A stretch of DNA of 64,000 bases from an uncultured Eubacteriales bacterium (GTDB taxonomy: Bacteria > Bacillota > Clostridia > Christensenellales > CAG-138). Each line of letters opens with the position of its first letter. The first letter of the stretch is position 1. The stretch lies in assembly GCA_900544555.1 (NCBI GenBank), contig UQWD01000001.1, positions 62,001 to 126,000 of the forward strand, in the 5' to 3' direction. The translations under genes and the position numbers were made by a program. Shown piece by piece: positions 16,622 through 26,129 of this stretch. The notes beneath the pieces were generated by a model. It made no database searches and was not told the DNA's origin. It was given only the letters and a program-made list of their open reading frames with translations.

Positions 16622-18046
16622 TTACGCCATATAAGCCTCATTTTTCGGCGGGCGTGCCTGTAATTCCATCCTTTTTAAATCATATCCCGGCTTCCCGAGC
16701 AGGGCGTAGGTAGCATTTTTACCTTCCTCAACGCCCGGTTGGTCAAACGCGTTTATTCCCAAAAGCTCTCCCGCGAACGCGGTTTGCATTTCAAGCAGAT
16801 AGAGCAGCTCGCCAACGGTAAACGCGTTAACTTCAGGAAGGATGATGGTTTTACTCATGCGGCCGTTTTTTTGAAGAGCGTATTCGGTAGCAGCCTGCTC
16901 AGCGTGATACAGCTCGTTAAACGTATGCCCGCCAAGAAAGGCAATGTCCGGTATATGCTCAAAGCCGCGGGGGATTTCCAGCTCAATGCGGTATCTGTCC
17001 ACGCCGAGGAACGTTATCACTTTATCAAACGGCCCTTCGGTATAGAGCTGTACCTGAGAATGCTGATCCGTTACTCCCAGCGCCTTAACCGGGGTTTGCC
17101 CGTAAAAAACCTCTTCCCCATTGTTGTTATATCGTTTTCCGAGGGATTCCGCCCAAAGTTGGGCAAACCAATCCGACATATACCGCAGCGATTCCGCGTA
17201 TGGGATCATCACGTTAATATTGCAGCCGCTCTCAAAGGCAAACACATCGAGCGCGCCCAGCATGTAAGCCGGGTTTTGTCGAATCTCCTCCTGGCTGCAC
17301 AGGCCGTCCATATATGCGGCGCCGGCAAGCATTTCCCTTATATCGATTCCGCATACCGCAGCGGGAAGCAACCCCACCGGACACAGCTCGCTGAAGCGCC
17401 CGCCCACGCCGTCCGGAACGTAAAAGGTTCTCAGCCCAAGCTCCCGTGCTATTTTTATCAGGTTCCCCTTGCTCTTATCGGTGGTTGCGATAATATGCGA
17501 TTGATACTGAGCGCCGCAGGATTTAGCGAGTTCATCAAATATCAGCAGAAGCTGGGACATCGTTTCAGAAGTGCTCCCTGATTTAGTTATTACGTTAAAA
17601 ACCGTATGCTCGACTTCGATTACGTCAAGCAGCGCCCTCATCCTCTCCGGATCAATATTATCTTCAATATAAAGCTTTGGGCCTTTGCGCTTTTCCCCGC
17701 TCAGCTCGTTGTAACGGGTATGGTTGAGCGCATATTGCACCGCCATAGGGCCGAGCGCGCTCCCTCCTATACCCAATACCACGAACGCATCCGCAAAGCC
17801 GCGTATTTCATCCGCAGTCTCCAAAATACGGTTGACCGCCTCTTCCTGTTCATATGGAAGCTCGCGCCAGCGCATATTCGAGCGCTTAAGCCTCATGCTT
17901 TGTGCCGCGTTTTTTAACCTGGGGCTCTGCTCCTGCAAAAGCTCCTCGCCTATGCCCTTAGCGCCGATATTTGCCTGCATCATATTGTTGTAGTCAACGC
18001 GTATCCGCATGGACTGCATCCATTTAGGGTCTTCATATCTTTTCAT
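16622..18046 (-). CDS. pgi: glucose-6-phosphate isomerase
   Basis: 474 residues. It interconverts glucose 6-phosphate and fructose 6-phosphate in glycolysis. Two SIS subdomains are recognisable: VVLGIGGSALGPMAVQYAL and VFNVITKSGSTSETMSQLL. The family segment GVGGRFSELCPVGLLPAA and the C-terminal QPGVEEGKNATYALLGK are also present. The length fits the shorter Firmicutes form. GGAGG lies seven bases before the ATG. Confidence 0.96.
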   Translation of the reverse strand: MKRYEDPKWMQSMRIRVDYNNMMQANIGAKGIGEELLQEQSPRLKNAAQSMRLKRSNMRWRELPYEQEEAVNRILETADEIRGFADAFVVLGIGGSALGPMAVQYALNHTRYNELSGEKRKGPKLYIEDNIDPERMRALLDVIEVEHTVFNVITKSGSTSETMSQLLLIFDELAKSCGAQYQSHIIATTDKSKGNLIKIARELGLRTFYVPDGVGGRFSELCPVGLLPAAVCGIDIREMLAGAAYMDGLCSQEEIRQNPAYMLGALDVFAFESGCNINVMIPYAESLRYMSDWFAQLWAESLGKRYNNNGEEVFYGQTPVKALGVTDQHSQVQLYTEGPFDKVITFLGVDRYRIELEIPRGFEHIPDIAFLGGHTFNELYHAEQAATEYALQKNGRMSKTIILPEVNAFTVGELLYLLEMQTAFAGELLGINAFDQPGVEEGKNATYALLGKPGYDLKRMELQARPPKNEAYMA

Positions 18047-18145
18047 ACGGCGGCCTCCATAATAAAACTTATTTTTTTATTATTATAACACAATTATTGT
18101 AAAATTTAACGCATAAAGTGTATAAAAGCGATTGGAGGCATGGTT

Positions 18146-18643
18146 ATGGAGCGAAAGAGTGTAAAAAAGCGGAATTTCATTGCGGCCGCCGTTATAGTAT
18201 TCGCGCTTATCGCCGGGGTCTTATCGGCGTGCGGCAGTCCTGCCACGATTAAATATGAAAACGGCAGGCTGCAGGTTACAGTGCTCGACGGCTTTACGGA
18301 CGAGCCGATTAAGGGGGCGCAGGTCGTTATCCCTGAAATTGACGAATGCCTTGAAACGGATGAAGAGGGACGCACGCCGGAAATAGACGTGCCTGTAATA
18401 AAGGATGAGCATTATGAAGCGCTATCCCCCGCTGCATACGGAAGGATTACCATACTTGTTTATTGCGACGGGTACGTGCCGTACGCGCTATTTTATGTGC
18501 ACACCAGAGAGGGCGAACTGCGTAACGGCCCAACGACTTATCTGTTTAAGCCTGATTCCGCGCATAGCATACCCGTGATATCCATTATAGAAGGCCCGGA
18601 TCAGGATTGGGCTGAAAAGGTGGTCGAGAAATACAGACCCTAA
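18146..18643 (+). CDS. small lipoprotein with a carboxypeptidase-regulatory-like domain
   Basis: 165 residues. A basic N-terminus and hydrophobic stretch end in LSACGS, a lipobox. The mature part begins with LQVTVLDGFTDEPIKGAQVVIPEI, the pattern of a CarboxypepD_reg/SpaA-like beta sandwich in which a loop variation (TDEEGRTPEIDVP) follows. It is probably a surface-anchored domain of unknown ligand. I chose the ATG at 18146, with GGAGG at seven bases; the ATG at 18140 is too close to that site. Convergent with the TIM-barrel isomerase gene. Confidence 0.7.
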   Translation: MERKSVKKRNFIAAAVIVFALIAGVLSACGSPATIKYENGRLQVTVLDGFTDEPIKGAQVVIPEIDECLETDEEGRTPEIDVPVIKDEHYEALSPAAYGRITILVYCDGYVPYALFYVHTREGELRNGPTTYLFKPDSAHSIPVISIIEGPDQDWAEKVVEKYRP

Positions 18644-18650
18644 CCGGGCT

Positions 18651-19466
18651 TTAGCGCGTAAGGGCGCAAACGCGCCTGAAGGATCGTTCAAGCTCGGCCG
18701 GTTCCGCGTATAAATCGCTGTAAACCTCAATAAACGCCGGACCGGTATAACCGGCGTTCTTGCAAGCCTGCTTAATTTTTAAAATATCCTCCTGCCCATC
18801 CGACGGCAGGCAGAGCGACAGGCCTCCGTCCGCCTCAACATGGTAGCCGCAAAGGTGTACGTTCGCCAGCTTTGGGCCGACGGCCGTAAAATACAGGCTG
18901 GGATCAAACCCGCTTCTGACCGCCTGCTTAATATCCAACGTAAACCAAAGGTCGTCGGTCTTGGCCGCGTCCAAAACCCTAGGGGCGAACTCCGGCGTTG
19001 AAAAAAGGCACCAGCTCACATTCTCCCATGCAAGCCGCACCCTGTAACTTTTTGCCAGCGCGCTCAGATCCCTAATAATAGGCCCAATACGCGTTAGCTC
19101 AAGGTTCTTCATGCTGTTTTTCATATAAACCGGGCCATGCATGACATACACGCCGGCATTAAGCCGTTTTGCGGCCGCAAGCACTCTTTCGTACAGCGCC
19201 CACGCGTCGTCGCGCTGGCGGCTGTAAGGCGAAAAAAGCTGCGGCTCGAATTGCGTACCCATAGGATGAACGGAATAAACGTTTAGCTCCAACTCTTTTG
19301 CCCTGCCTGACAATAGTGAAATATAGTTTTCGTCATATTCGCTGAAAGTATTTAAAAAAACCTCGCATTGCTGCGCGCCCATGGCGCGAATAGCCGTCAA
19401 AGCGTCTTCTGGATAGCTTTTGGCAAAAAAACTCGCCGTTGAAACGCCTATCTCCAATTCAATCAC
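18651..19466 (-). CDS. sugar phosphate isomerase/epimerase-like TIM barrel
   Basis: 271 residues of the xylose isomerase/AP endonuclease 2-like family. Metal-site segments are visible as QCEVFLNTFSEYDENY (Glu on strand 2), VYVMHGPVY (His), LAWENVSW (Glu), LWFTLDIKQAVRSG (Asp), VHLCGYH and AFIEVYSDL (Glu). These match a divalent-metal sugar isomerase or epimerase, substrate unknown. The start may be the GTG at 19466 or the TTG at 19457, which is better spaced from AGGTGA. The gene ends eight bases past the convergent lipoprotein stop. Confidence 0.8.
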   Translation of the reverse strand: MIELEIGVSTASFFAKSYPEDALTAIRAMGAQQCEVFLNTFSEYDENYISLLSGRAKELELNVYSVHPMGTQFEPQLFSPYSRQRDDAWALYERVLAAAKRLNAGVYVMHGPVYMKNSMKNLELTRIGPIIRDLSALAKSYRVRLAWENVSWCLFSTPEFAPRVLDAAKTDDLWFTLDIKQAVRSGFDPSLYFTAVGPKLANVHLCGYHVEADGGLSLCLPSDGQEDILKIKQACKNAGYTGPAFIEVYSDLYAEPAELERSFRRVCALTR

Positions 19467-19634
19467 CTGCCTTCATGGATATTATAGCATTTTATTCACA
19501 GCGATTATGAAACGCTATAAAATCATGTTATAATCTTTTATATCTTGCCGCGATATACTTCGCGGCGGAAAACACGATTCTTGCGCGGCGCGTAGGGCGC
19601 GCGCCGGTCAGCGGGATAGAACAAGGGAGCTTTC

Positions 19635-20756
19635 ATGAGAAAAAACGTAAGCATAACCGAAAAATCATTATACAGTAAAAAACTAGTCCGCCGTTTGCCA
19701 TGGCTGGCGTTAATACCACTAGGTTTTCTTTTACCCAGGCTTGCGTCAAGTTTTCCAGAAGCTACGGAGGCCGTTTACAGCCGCATCATCTATCCCGCTG
19801 TACATTTTTTATTAAGCGGCTTTTCCTCGCTGTTCCCCTTTTCCCTCGCGGAATTTATACTGTATGCCCTCAGCGCCGGCGTCATCTTCTTAACCCTGTA
19901 TCAGTGCATACGCTGCATTTTCAGGCGTATCGCCCCCATACGCCTCGCCGGTTATTTTCTTTCCCTTTTTATCGCGGCGGGCGCAATGCTCAACCTGTTT
20001 TACTTTTCATGGGGCTTTCAATATTCAAGGCCGCCCTTGAGCCAACTCATGTCCCTGCCGGTGAAGGAACGCCCGGTGGAGGAACTTGAGCTTCTTTGCA
20101 CAGAGCTCGCGCAAACGGCGGCCCGGCTGCGCGATAAGGTTACGGAGAACGAAGACGGCGTTTTTGTACTGAGCATGCCGCTTGCTGCATATTTTGACGC
20201 TGTACCGGACGATTATGCGCGCTTGTCGCAATCCGAGCCGTTTTTTAACGGAAAGGTGTTCCCGCCCAAGTGCGTTACCGCGTCGGTTGGCCTATCGTAT
20301 GCAGGCATCGCGGGGATATTTATCCCATTCACCGGCGAATCCAACGTCAACGTGGATCAGCCCGCTATGCTCCTAATCTCCTCCGCGGCGCATGAAGCCG
20401 CCCATTCGCTCGGCATAGCCCGTGAGGACGAGGCCAATTTCGCGGCGTATCTCGCATGCAATTCGTCGGAGAACCCGGAAACCGCATACTCGGGCGTTAT
20501 GCTCGCGCTGATCCATTGCGGCAATCAACTTTATGCGGCCGACGGCGATAAATATGCCGCGCTGTACTATTCTTACAGCGCGGCGATGTTGCGCGACATG
20601 AACCATTATAATGCGTACTGGAGTTCCTTTGAGGGCCCCGTTGACGATACCTTTTCGCAAATAAACGATAATTATCTCAAGTTCAACCAGCAGGAGCTTG
20701 GCGTAAAAAGCTACGGGGCGATGGTCGATCTCATGCTCGCCTACCGCTTCCGCTGA
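19635..20756 (+). CDS. DUF3810 membrane protein with HExxH motif
   Basis: 373 residues. Three membrane helices in the first 130 residues are followed by a soluble domain that contains SSAAHEAAHSLGIAREDEANFAAYL, a gluzincin-like HExxH...E pattern. This is the DUF3810 family, proposed zinc metallopeptidases of unknown substrate. GGGAG lies seven bases before the ATG. Its last 16 bases overlap the end of the convergent P-type ATPase gene, so the two mRNAs are complementary at their 3' ends. Confidence 0.85.
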   Translation: MRKNVSITEKSLYSKKLVRRLPWLALIPLGFLLPRLASSFPEATEAVYSRIIYPAVHFLLSGFSSLFPFSLAEFILYALSAGVIFLTLYQCIRCIFRRIAPIRLAGYFLSLFIAAGAMLNLFYFSWGFQYSRPPLSQLMSLPVKERPVEELELLCTELAQTAARLRDKVTENEDGVFVLSMPLAAYFDAVPDDYARLSQSEPFFNGKVFPPKCVTASVGLSYAGIAGIFIPFTGESNVNVDQPAMLLISSAAHEAAHSLGIAREDEANFAAYLACNSSENPETAYSGVMLALIHCGNQLYAADGDKYAALYYSYSAAMLRDMNHYNAYWSSFEGPVDDTFSQINDNYLKFNQQELGVKSYGAMVDLMLAYRFR

Positions 20757-22816
20757 ACGCGTTTTACAGGCAGCAGGGTGATGGCGTACAGTACGCATAT
20801 GAGCGTGGCGCCCACATCCGCGAATACGGCCATCCACATCTGAGCAATGCCCATTACGCCAAGCGCCATCACCGTAAGCTTAACCAGCAGCGCAAAAGCG
20901 ATATTTGTGGAGGCCACGCGTTTCGTCCGCCTGGATATCCGAATGGCTTCGGATACCTGCGCAACCGAGCCGCTCAGCAGAACCACGTCGGCGGCTTCGA
21001 CAGCCGCGTCCGTACCTGTTTCCCCCATAGCCATACCAACATCCGCGCCGGCAAGCACGGGCGCGTCGTTAATCCCGTCACCCACAAACAACACGGAACC
21101 GCGCTCTTCGCGCATACCGCGTATAACCTTAAGCTTATCCTCCGGCAGCAGCGAATGATGTACTCTATCTATGCCCGCCTCGCCGGCTGCCGCCAGCGCT
21201 GATTTTTCATTATCCCCGGTCACAAGCGCCACAAACCCGGTTAACCGTTGTGTTTGCATCACAGCTTCCCTCGCGCCTTCCTTAAGCTGATCCGCAATCG
21301 TGATCGCCCCGGCGTACACGCCGCACACGGCTACGTATATGACGGTTCCCGCCGCGTCGACCTCCGAAATTGTTATGGACTCATCACGCATCATTCTCGC
21401 GTTGCCCACAAGCACGCGTTTACCATCCACATTACCCTCAATACCCCTGCCCGAGCGCTCTATAATTTCGCTAGCTTCCGTTTGCTCCGCACTTTCCCCC
21501 GCCGCGGAAACAATGGCGTGCGCTATTGGGTGAAGGCTCATTTTCTCGACAGCGGCGGCAAGCCTTAAAATTTCGGCCTCTTCCCAGCCCTCAGCCGCGT
21601 GTACGCCCGTAACCTCAAAAACGCCACGGGTTATCGTACCGGTTTTATCCAGGGCCACCGCGCGAATGTTTGCCAGCTCTTCCATATAGCCGGCCCCTTT
21701 AAAAAGAATACCCGAGGCGGAAGCCCGCGCAAGCCCCGCGAAAAAAGTCAGAGGCACGCTAAGCACCAGCGCGCAAGGGCAGGAAATCACCAAGAACAGC
21801 AGCGCGCGATGTATCCACATGCTCCAATCCCCAAGGCTCAAAAGCGGTGGGATAACTGCGACAAGCACGGTAACGGCAAGTACGCACGGCGTATATATAC
21901 GCGAAAAGCGCGTAATGAATTTCTCAACCTTTGGTTTATTTGCGGCCGCTTCGTCAACCGCGCGCATGATACGCGAAGCCATGGATTCTTCAAGCGGTTT
22001 TGTTACCCTGATAATAATTGGGCTGTTGAGGCATATGCCGCCGGACAGTATTTCATCCTGCTCGCCAAGGGTGACAGGGACGCTTTCCCCCGAAATAGCG
22101 GAGTAATCGACAAGGCCGCTTCCTCCTTCAATTATACCGTCCAGCGCTATGCGCTCGCCCGGCCTGACAAGTATACGATCGCCCGGAGACGCCTTGTTCG
22201 GCTCAACGGATATTTCTTCTTCGCCCCTAAGAAGCGTTACCCTCTCTGGTATCAACTCCATCGCGGATTTAATCGATTTTTCGGAACGCGCAACCGCTAT
22301 CCCCTGAAGCGTCTCGCCTATCCGATAAAGCAGCATTACCGTAACGGCCTCGGCTGTGTCGCCAAGCGCGAGCGCGCCGATGGTCGCAACGCTCATCAAA
22401 ACGTTTTCATCAAAAAACCTTCCCTTTAAGAGCCCGGCGGCGGCACGCCACAATATCTGCCCGCCCAATACGGCATATGACACAAGCAGCAGAATAAGCC
22501 GTGGCGTATCCGCCAACAAAAGGCCAGGGATAAAGGCGAGAATTCCGGTGGCGATAACTATGAGTTCCCATTTAAGGTTAAAGCCCCCATGCTCTTCCCC
22601 GCACCCGCATGAAACCGTGTGCGAATGCGCGTCCAGGCCGCATTCCCCGTCAGTGCAGCAGCTATGCGCACGCCCGCAATCGCGTCCATGAGCATCGTCA
22701 TGATCGTGGCTCTCATAATTGCTGTTGCAGCCGCCGTTCTTCGTTGAACAACCGCACCCGTCATGACTATGAGCATGAGTGCTATTGTCATATATTTTTC
22801 GGTTCTTGCTTTTCAT
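20741..22816 (-). CDS. heavy-metal P1B-type ATPase (Zn/Cd efflux type)
   Basis: 691 residues. Expected motifs are present: TGES-type actuator loop (SAISGESVPV), CPC in the transport helix (SCPCALVLS), the phosphorylation site DKTGTITRG, an HP dipeptide (SLHPIAHAI) and GDGINDAPVL. In place of a ferredoxin-like metal-binding domain, the first 78 residues hold 10 histidines and 9 cysteines in HxH, CxC and CC clusters. With the adjacent CadC/SmtB-type regulator this points to zinc or cadmium export across the cell membrane. The start overlaps the regulator by 29 bases. Confidence 0.93.
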   Translation of the reverse strand: MKSKNRKIYDNSTHAHSHDGCGCSTKNGGCNSNYESHDHDDAHGRDCGRAHSCCTDGECGLDAHSHTVSCGCGEEHGGFNLKWELIVIATGILAFIPGLLLADTPRLILLLVSYAVLGGQILWRAAAGLLKGRFFDENVLMSVATIGALALGDTAEAVTVMLLYRIGETLQGIAVARSEKSIKSAMELIPERVTLLRGEEEISVEPNKASPGDRILVRPGERIALDGIIEGGSGLVDYSAISGESVPVTLGEQDEILSGGICLNSPIIIRVTKPLEESMASRIMRAVDEAAANKPKVEKFITRFSRIYTPCVLAVTVLVAVIPPLLSLGDWSMWIHRALLFLVISCPCALVLSVPLTFFAGLARASASGILFKGAGYMEELANIRAVALDKTGTITRGVFEVTGVHAAEGWEEAEILRLAAAVEKMSLHPIAHAIVSAAGESAEQTEASEIIERSGRGIEGNVDGKRVLVGNARMMRDESITISEVDAAGTVIYVAVCGVYAGAITIADQLKEGAREAVMQTQRLTGFVALVTGDNEKSALAAAGEAGIDRVHHSLLPEDKLKVIRGMREERGSVLFVGDGINDAPVLAGADVGMAMGETGTDAAVEAADVVLLSGSVAQVSEAIRISRRTKRVASTNIAFALLVKLTVMALGVMGIAQMWMAVFADVGATLICVLYAITLLPVKRVQRKR

Positions 22817-23189
22817 CCTCGTCCCTCCTGTCCATAATGTCTTGAATTATTGTTCTGAGCAGCCGTCCCCCCGGGCTGTCGGAGATGCTGTATTGTACCT
22901 GCTTGCCCTGTTTTTTATAGCGTACAAACCCGCTTTGCCGCAACATCCTTAAATGGTGCGATACCGCCGGCTGGCTGATGCCGAGCATACCGGCCAGTTC
23001 GCAGACGCATATCTGATCCAACGCCAATATGCTTAATAGGCGTATCCGCGTTGGACAGCTCAGCTGACTGAACAGTTCAGAGGCGTCAATCGCCTCGTCT
23101 TCCGTGGGTACCTTTGAGAGGATTCGCCCTTCCCGCTCCGCGTCGGTATGCGTATCAAGGCATATAAGCTCGCGCTCATTCTTCTCCAA
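22788..23189 (-). CDS. ArsR/SmtB-family metal-sensing repressor
   Basis: 133 residues with the winged helix FSQLSCPTRIRLLSILALDQ, ICVCELAGMLGIS, QPAVSHHLRMLRQSG. CVCEL in the helix before the recognition helix is the CadC-type metal-binding position. It represses the downstream ATPase and releases DNA on binding Zn, Cd or Pb. The start is a TTG, with AGGGAGG seven bases upstream; no in-frame ATG exists nearby. A perfect palindrome lies in the promoter region just upstream. Confidence 0.92.
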   Translation of the reverse strand: MEKNERELICLDTHTDAEREGRILSKVPTEDEAIDASELFSQLSCPTRIRLLSILALDQICVCELAGMLGISQPAVSHHLRMLRQSGFVRYKKQGKQVQYSISDSPGGRLLRTIIQDIMDRRDEDEKQEPKNI

Positions 23190-23207
23190 TATTTCACCTC
23201 CCTAAAC

Positions 23208-23227
23208 ATATAAATATGTGTTTATAT
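23208..23227 (-). promoter_or_regulatory. ArsR-type operator
   Basis: ATATAAA (23208-23214) and TTTATAT (23221-23227) form a perfect 7-6-7 palindrome just upstream of the regulator's ribosome site. AT-rich interrupted palindromes of this size are typical SmtB/CadC binding sites, so autoregulation is likely. The remaining bases to 23483 are very AT-rich; an 80-codon plus-strand frame there has no ribosome site. Confidence 0.6.
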
Positions 23228-23483
23228 TTATTATAATCATTAGATGTGAAAGATGCAACAGATCAATTGAATGGGATACATATAAATTTATATATGCCGA
23301 TATATTGGTAATGTCTACATATTATGTATGTTTAAGTGGAAATAAACGGTTTGCATACAATTTATTCCCTGGGGTCTATATGCTTAAATATCAAAAATAT
23401 AGGATAAACCTCTGGAAAATTCGGTTAACCTGTTATATAATGTTAGTAAATATAGTGTAAAAATATACAGGTGGAGAGACAGC

Positions 23484-24800
23484 GTGAATAAGGCCGTCAG
23501 AAAAAGCAGAAAGAATTTTGTTAAAATATCAAGTATAATCTTAGGATGCGTATTTGGCGTTACAGTAATTTGTTTCGCTGTATTTCCTGCCTTTTATACG
23601 AAGGCTTCGGCCCGTGGCGGTGAAAATGACTTAGAGGAAACGCCGTCTTTTTCACCCCCTCCTACCCAAGCAGCTTTCATAGCGCCTACACCGAAAGTTA
23701 CCGGGCCTGTTACAACAGCCGGTCCTTTAGCCGCATTTGAAGAGTATCGGATTGGCGATGAAGATGAAAGTATTAAGGAAATTCAGATAAGCCTTATGTC
23801 GCTAGGTTATTGCGATACGGATGAACCGACCAGCATGTATATGCCTTCCACTGAAAACGCCGTAAAGCTATTTCAGCGCAGCCATTATATGTTACAGACC
23901 GGTGTTGCGGACGCGCTTGTGCAGAGCGTATTGTTTTCCGGCTCCGCAAAGCCCTATGTAATAGAAGAAGGCAACAGCGGCAACGATGTTGAGATGCTCC
24001 AAAAGCAGCTTTTGGATTTAGGCTATTATTACGGTAAAACAAACGGCTATTTCGGTGCGGCAACAACACGGGCCGTTAAATCCTTTCAAGCTATAAACGG
24101 GCTTGTAGTGGATGGTAAGGTGGATAGGGAAGACCAGGATATACTCTTTTCCCCTTCGGCCTTAACCATGAATGGCAGCGAAGCCTCCCCCGCCCCTACG
24201 CCCGACGCTCACAGTACGTCGGAGCCAACAAACGATACCTCAAATACGCCGAAACCGGAGAGAACGCCCAAGCCCACCGCCACACCAAAGCCCGACGCTA
24301 CGTCGAGGCCGGGGGTTACGCCTTCTCCCCGTCCCAGCGCGGCCCCCACGCCAACGCCCAAAGCAACCCCCAAGCCCACTCCCAAGGATACTCCAAAACC
24401 TACGCCCAAACCGCAGGAAGGCGATGTGGAGGCGTTTATCGCGGTCGCTATGGATCAACTGGGCAAGCCTTACGAGTGGAGCGAGGAAGGCCCTGACAGC
24501 TTTGACTGTTCTGGTCTTATCTATTATTGCCTCAGGCAGGTAGGCGTATCGACCAGAAGATACAGCGCGCAAGGGTTTTCAGAGGTTGAGGAGTGGGAGC
24601 GTATCAGTTCTCAGTCCAGCCTTAAGCGCGGCGATCTCGTGTTTTTCTATTCGCCCGGAAGCTCGCGCATCGGCCACGTGGGGATCTTCCTTGGCAGCAG
24701 TAAGTATTTGCATGCGTCTACTTCCGCCAACGAGGTCATTATCAGCAGCTGGAACAGCTGGGCCAAGGAGTATTTCGCCCTGGGCAGGCGTGTTTTCTGA
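23484..24800 (+). CDS. secreted NlpC/P60 cell-wall hydrolase with two PG-binding domains
   Basis: 438 residues. An N-terminal basic stretch and one hydrophobic helix give a signal peptide or anchor. Two peptidoglycan-binding (PG_binding_1) repeats follow, EIQISLMSLGYCDTDEPTSMY and DVEMLQKQLLDLGYYYGKTN, then a Pro/Thr/Lys linker (about 230-310) built from PTPKPT-like units. The C-terminal NlpC/P60 domain carries FDCSGLIYYCLR (catalytic Cys), GHVGIFLG (His) and YLHAST. It probably cleaves stem peptides outside the cell, in growth or sporulation. The start is a GTG after GGTGGAGAG. Confidence 0.92.
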   Translation: MNKAVRKSRKNFVKISSIILGCVFGVTVICFAVFPAFYTKASARGGENDLEETPSFSPPPTQAAFIAPTPKVTGPVTTAGPLAAFEEYRIGDEDESIKEIQISLMSLGYCDTDEPTSMYMPSTENAVKLFQRSHYMLQTGVADALVQSVLFSGSAKPYVIEEGNSGNDVEMLQKQLLDLGYYYGKTNGYFGAATTRAVKSFQAINGLVVDGKVDREDQDILFSPSALTMNGSEASPAPTPDAHSTSEPTNDTSNTPKPERTPKPTATPKPDATSRPGVTPSPRPSAAPTPTPKATPKPTPKDTPKPTPKPQEGDVEAFIAVAMDQLGKPYEWSEEGPDSFDCSGLIYYCLRQVGVSTRRYSAQGFSEVEEWERISSQSSLKRGDLVFFYSPGSSRIGHVGIFLGSSKYLHASTSANEVIISSWNSWAKEYFALGRRVF

Positions 24801-24965
24801 TGTTGACGGCTTACCTGATTTGTAATTTTTGCAGTAAGTCCGCCGCGGCCTTTTAGTTAGATAAAACAAAAGGCGTTATGGTATGCGTCAAATGGTTCTA
24901 TTTCATGTGAAGAACCCCAATACGCCGCCGTTACGCTTTTAATATCAATTTAATATCACGCGCAA

Positions 24966-25670
24966 TCACCCGGCTTTGAATTCGGGCAGGGGAAAGAACA
25001 ACGGCGTGTTATCCGTTTTTAAACGGTTTAAATCATAATCTTCCCGTTTAACGCTGTAAAAGTCCGCGATGAAGGAAATACCGCAGTCGGTGAACGAGTT
25101 GCCGACGGCGCATACTATGGGCTCCGCGGTTTCGCATCCGCCAACCATCATGCCGGATACCTCCGTACCATCATCCGCAAGAAACGAAATGCTTACGTCG
25201 TAGAACTGAGGATTGTCCTCTCCAACGTATTGAGCATAAATAATAAAAGCAGGGTGGAAAGCGTCTGCATCCTGTTCGCTGATAAAGTATGTGTATTTAA
25301 CGTCGTCGATCCGTTTCTCTGTTCTGCGATACCCTTTATTTTCATTTACGGAATATTGGCGCAGATATCCCTCGCGCATTTCTTCGTGCGAGAAAAACCG
25401 CGCGTGATACGTCTTTAATTGAGTTTGCCCATCCCAGGGCGCGGAATTGGCCGCATACTGAACAAGGCATATCGCCGCAAATACCGATAACACGCCGATT
25501 ACCGACGCGAGGCATACCTTAAGTGGCGACCACAGCTTTTTATCGCCCGCGCGACTCGAATTTAGCCGCTTGTTAACCTCGGCCCGGTAAAAGAGGTAAT
25601 ATGCCCCGCTTGTCAAAACGGCCAGTACGGCCAGCGCCGCTGCCAAAGTCGTTAAAATGGGGTCGCTCAT
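24966..25670 (-). CDS. membrane protein of unknown function, LytTR partner
   Basis: 234 residues with two hydrophobic helices (about 5-28 and 48-72) followed by an extracytoplasmic-looking domain rich in aromatic and acidic residues (RRTEKRIDDVKYTYFISEQD). I do not recognise the family. AGGAGGG lies before the ATG, 12 bases after the stop of the LytTR gene, so the two are one operon. In LytTR-plus-membrane-protein pairs the membrane protein often inhibits or senses for the regulator; this is inference from context. Confidence 0.65.
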   Translation of the reverse strand: MSDPILTTLAAALAVLAVLTSGAYYLFYRAEVNKRLNSSRAGDKKLWSPLKVCLASVIGVLSVFAAICLVQYAANSAPWDGQTQLKTYHARFFSHEEMREGYLRQYSVNENKGYRRTEKRIDDVKYTYFISEQDADAFHPAFIIYAQYVGEDNPQFYDVSISFLADDGTEVSGMMVGGCETAEPIVCAVGNSFTDCGISFIADFYSVKREDYDLNRLKTDNTPLFFPLPEFKAG

Positions 25671-25682
25671 AAAATAACCCTC

Positions 25683-26129
25683 CTAAATCCCTAATGATTC
25701 TCTGAAAACGTAGTAGTATGTCCGCGTTACATCTACGCGGTTTCCGTCAGACATCGTTAAGATAAACTTCTGCGATAACGCCGGCTTAATGCTTTTAATA
25801 TGGCTTCTCGCTGCGATAACTGAGTTGCTAATGCGAAGGAACTCCTTCGGATTCAATAGGTTTGATAGCCGCCAGAGCCGCTCCCCCGCTCTGAAAACGC
25901 CCCGTTCGGTGTGTACGAGCACATCATGATTGAGGCTTTCAATAAATATAATATCCTCAGTGGAAATACGATGGAGCTCGTTATCCTTTTTACATATGAG
26001 GCAGCTGGTAAACGCATCCGTCTCCTGTAATACAAGCCCGGCATTTTCATCTATTTCAATACCATGCCTTTCAAGCTCGCGCGCCAAATCCGAATAATGC
26101 TCGCTATTGGCGACTAATTTTACTTTCAA
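25683..26129 (-). CDS. LytTR-domain transcriptional regulator
   Basis: 148 residues. A short N-terminal part of about 45 residues is followed by a LytTR DNA-binding domain: DIIFIESLNHDVLVHTERGVF, LNPKEFLRISNSVIAARSHIK and RVDVTRTYYYVFRESL. There is no receiver domain, so it is the small stand-alone type seen with membrane partners and often autoregulated. The start is a TTG preceded by GGGGGGA. A 6-bp palindrome lies at 26152-26166, just upstream. Confidence 0.85.
   Translation of the reverse strand: MKVKLVANSEHYSDLARELERHGIEIDENAGLVLQETDAFTSCLICKKDNELHRISTEDIIFIESLNHDVLVHTERGVFRAGERLWRLSNLLNPKEFLRISNSVIAARSHIKSIKPALSQKFILTMSDGNRVDVTRTYYYVFRESLGI

Noticed and set aside
23218..23460. 80-codon frame before the NlpC/P60 gene
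   Set aside because: Extremely AT-rich, overlaps the ArsR operator and lacks a ribosome site; looks like promoter DNA.
24190..24420. Possible tandem DNA repeat
   Set aside because: The short repeats encode a Pro/Thr/Lys linker of a cell-wall hydrolase and are explained by protein composition.
24172..24572. Long alternative frames over the NlpC/P60 gene
   Set aside because: They arise from the repetitive Pro/Thr/Lys linker codons; only the NlpC frame has recognised domains on both sides.
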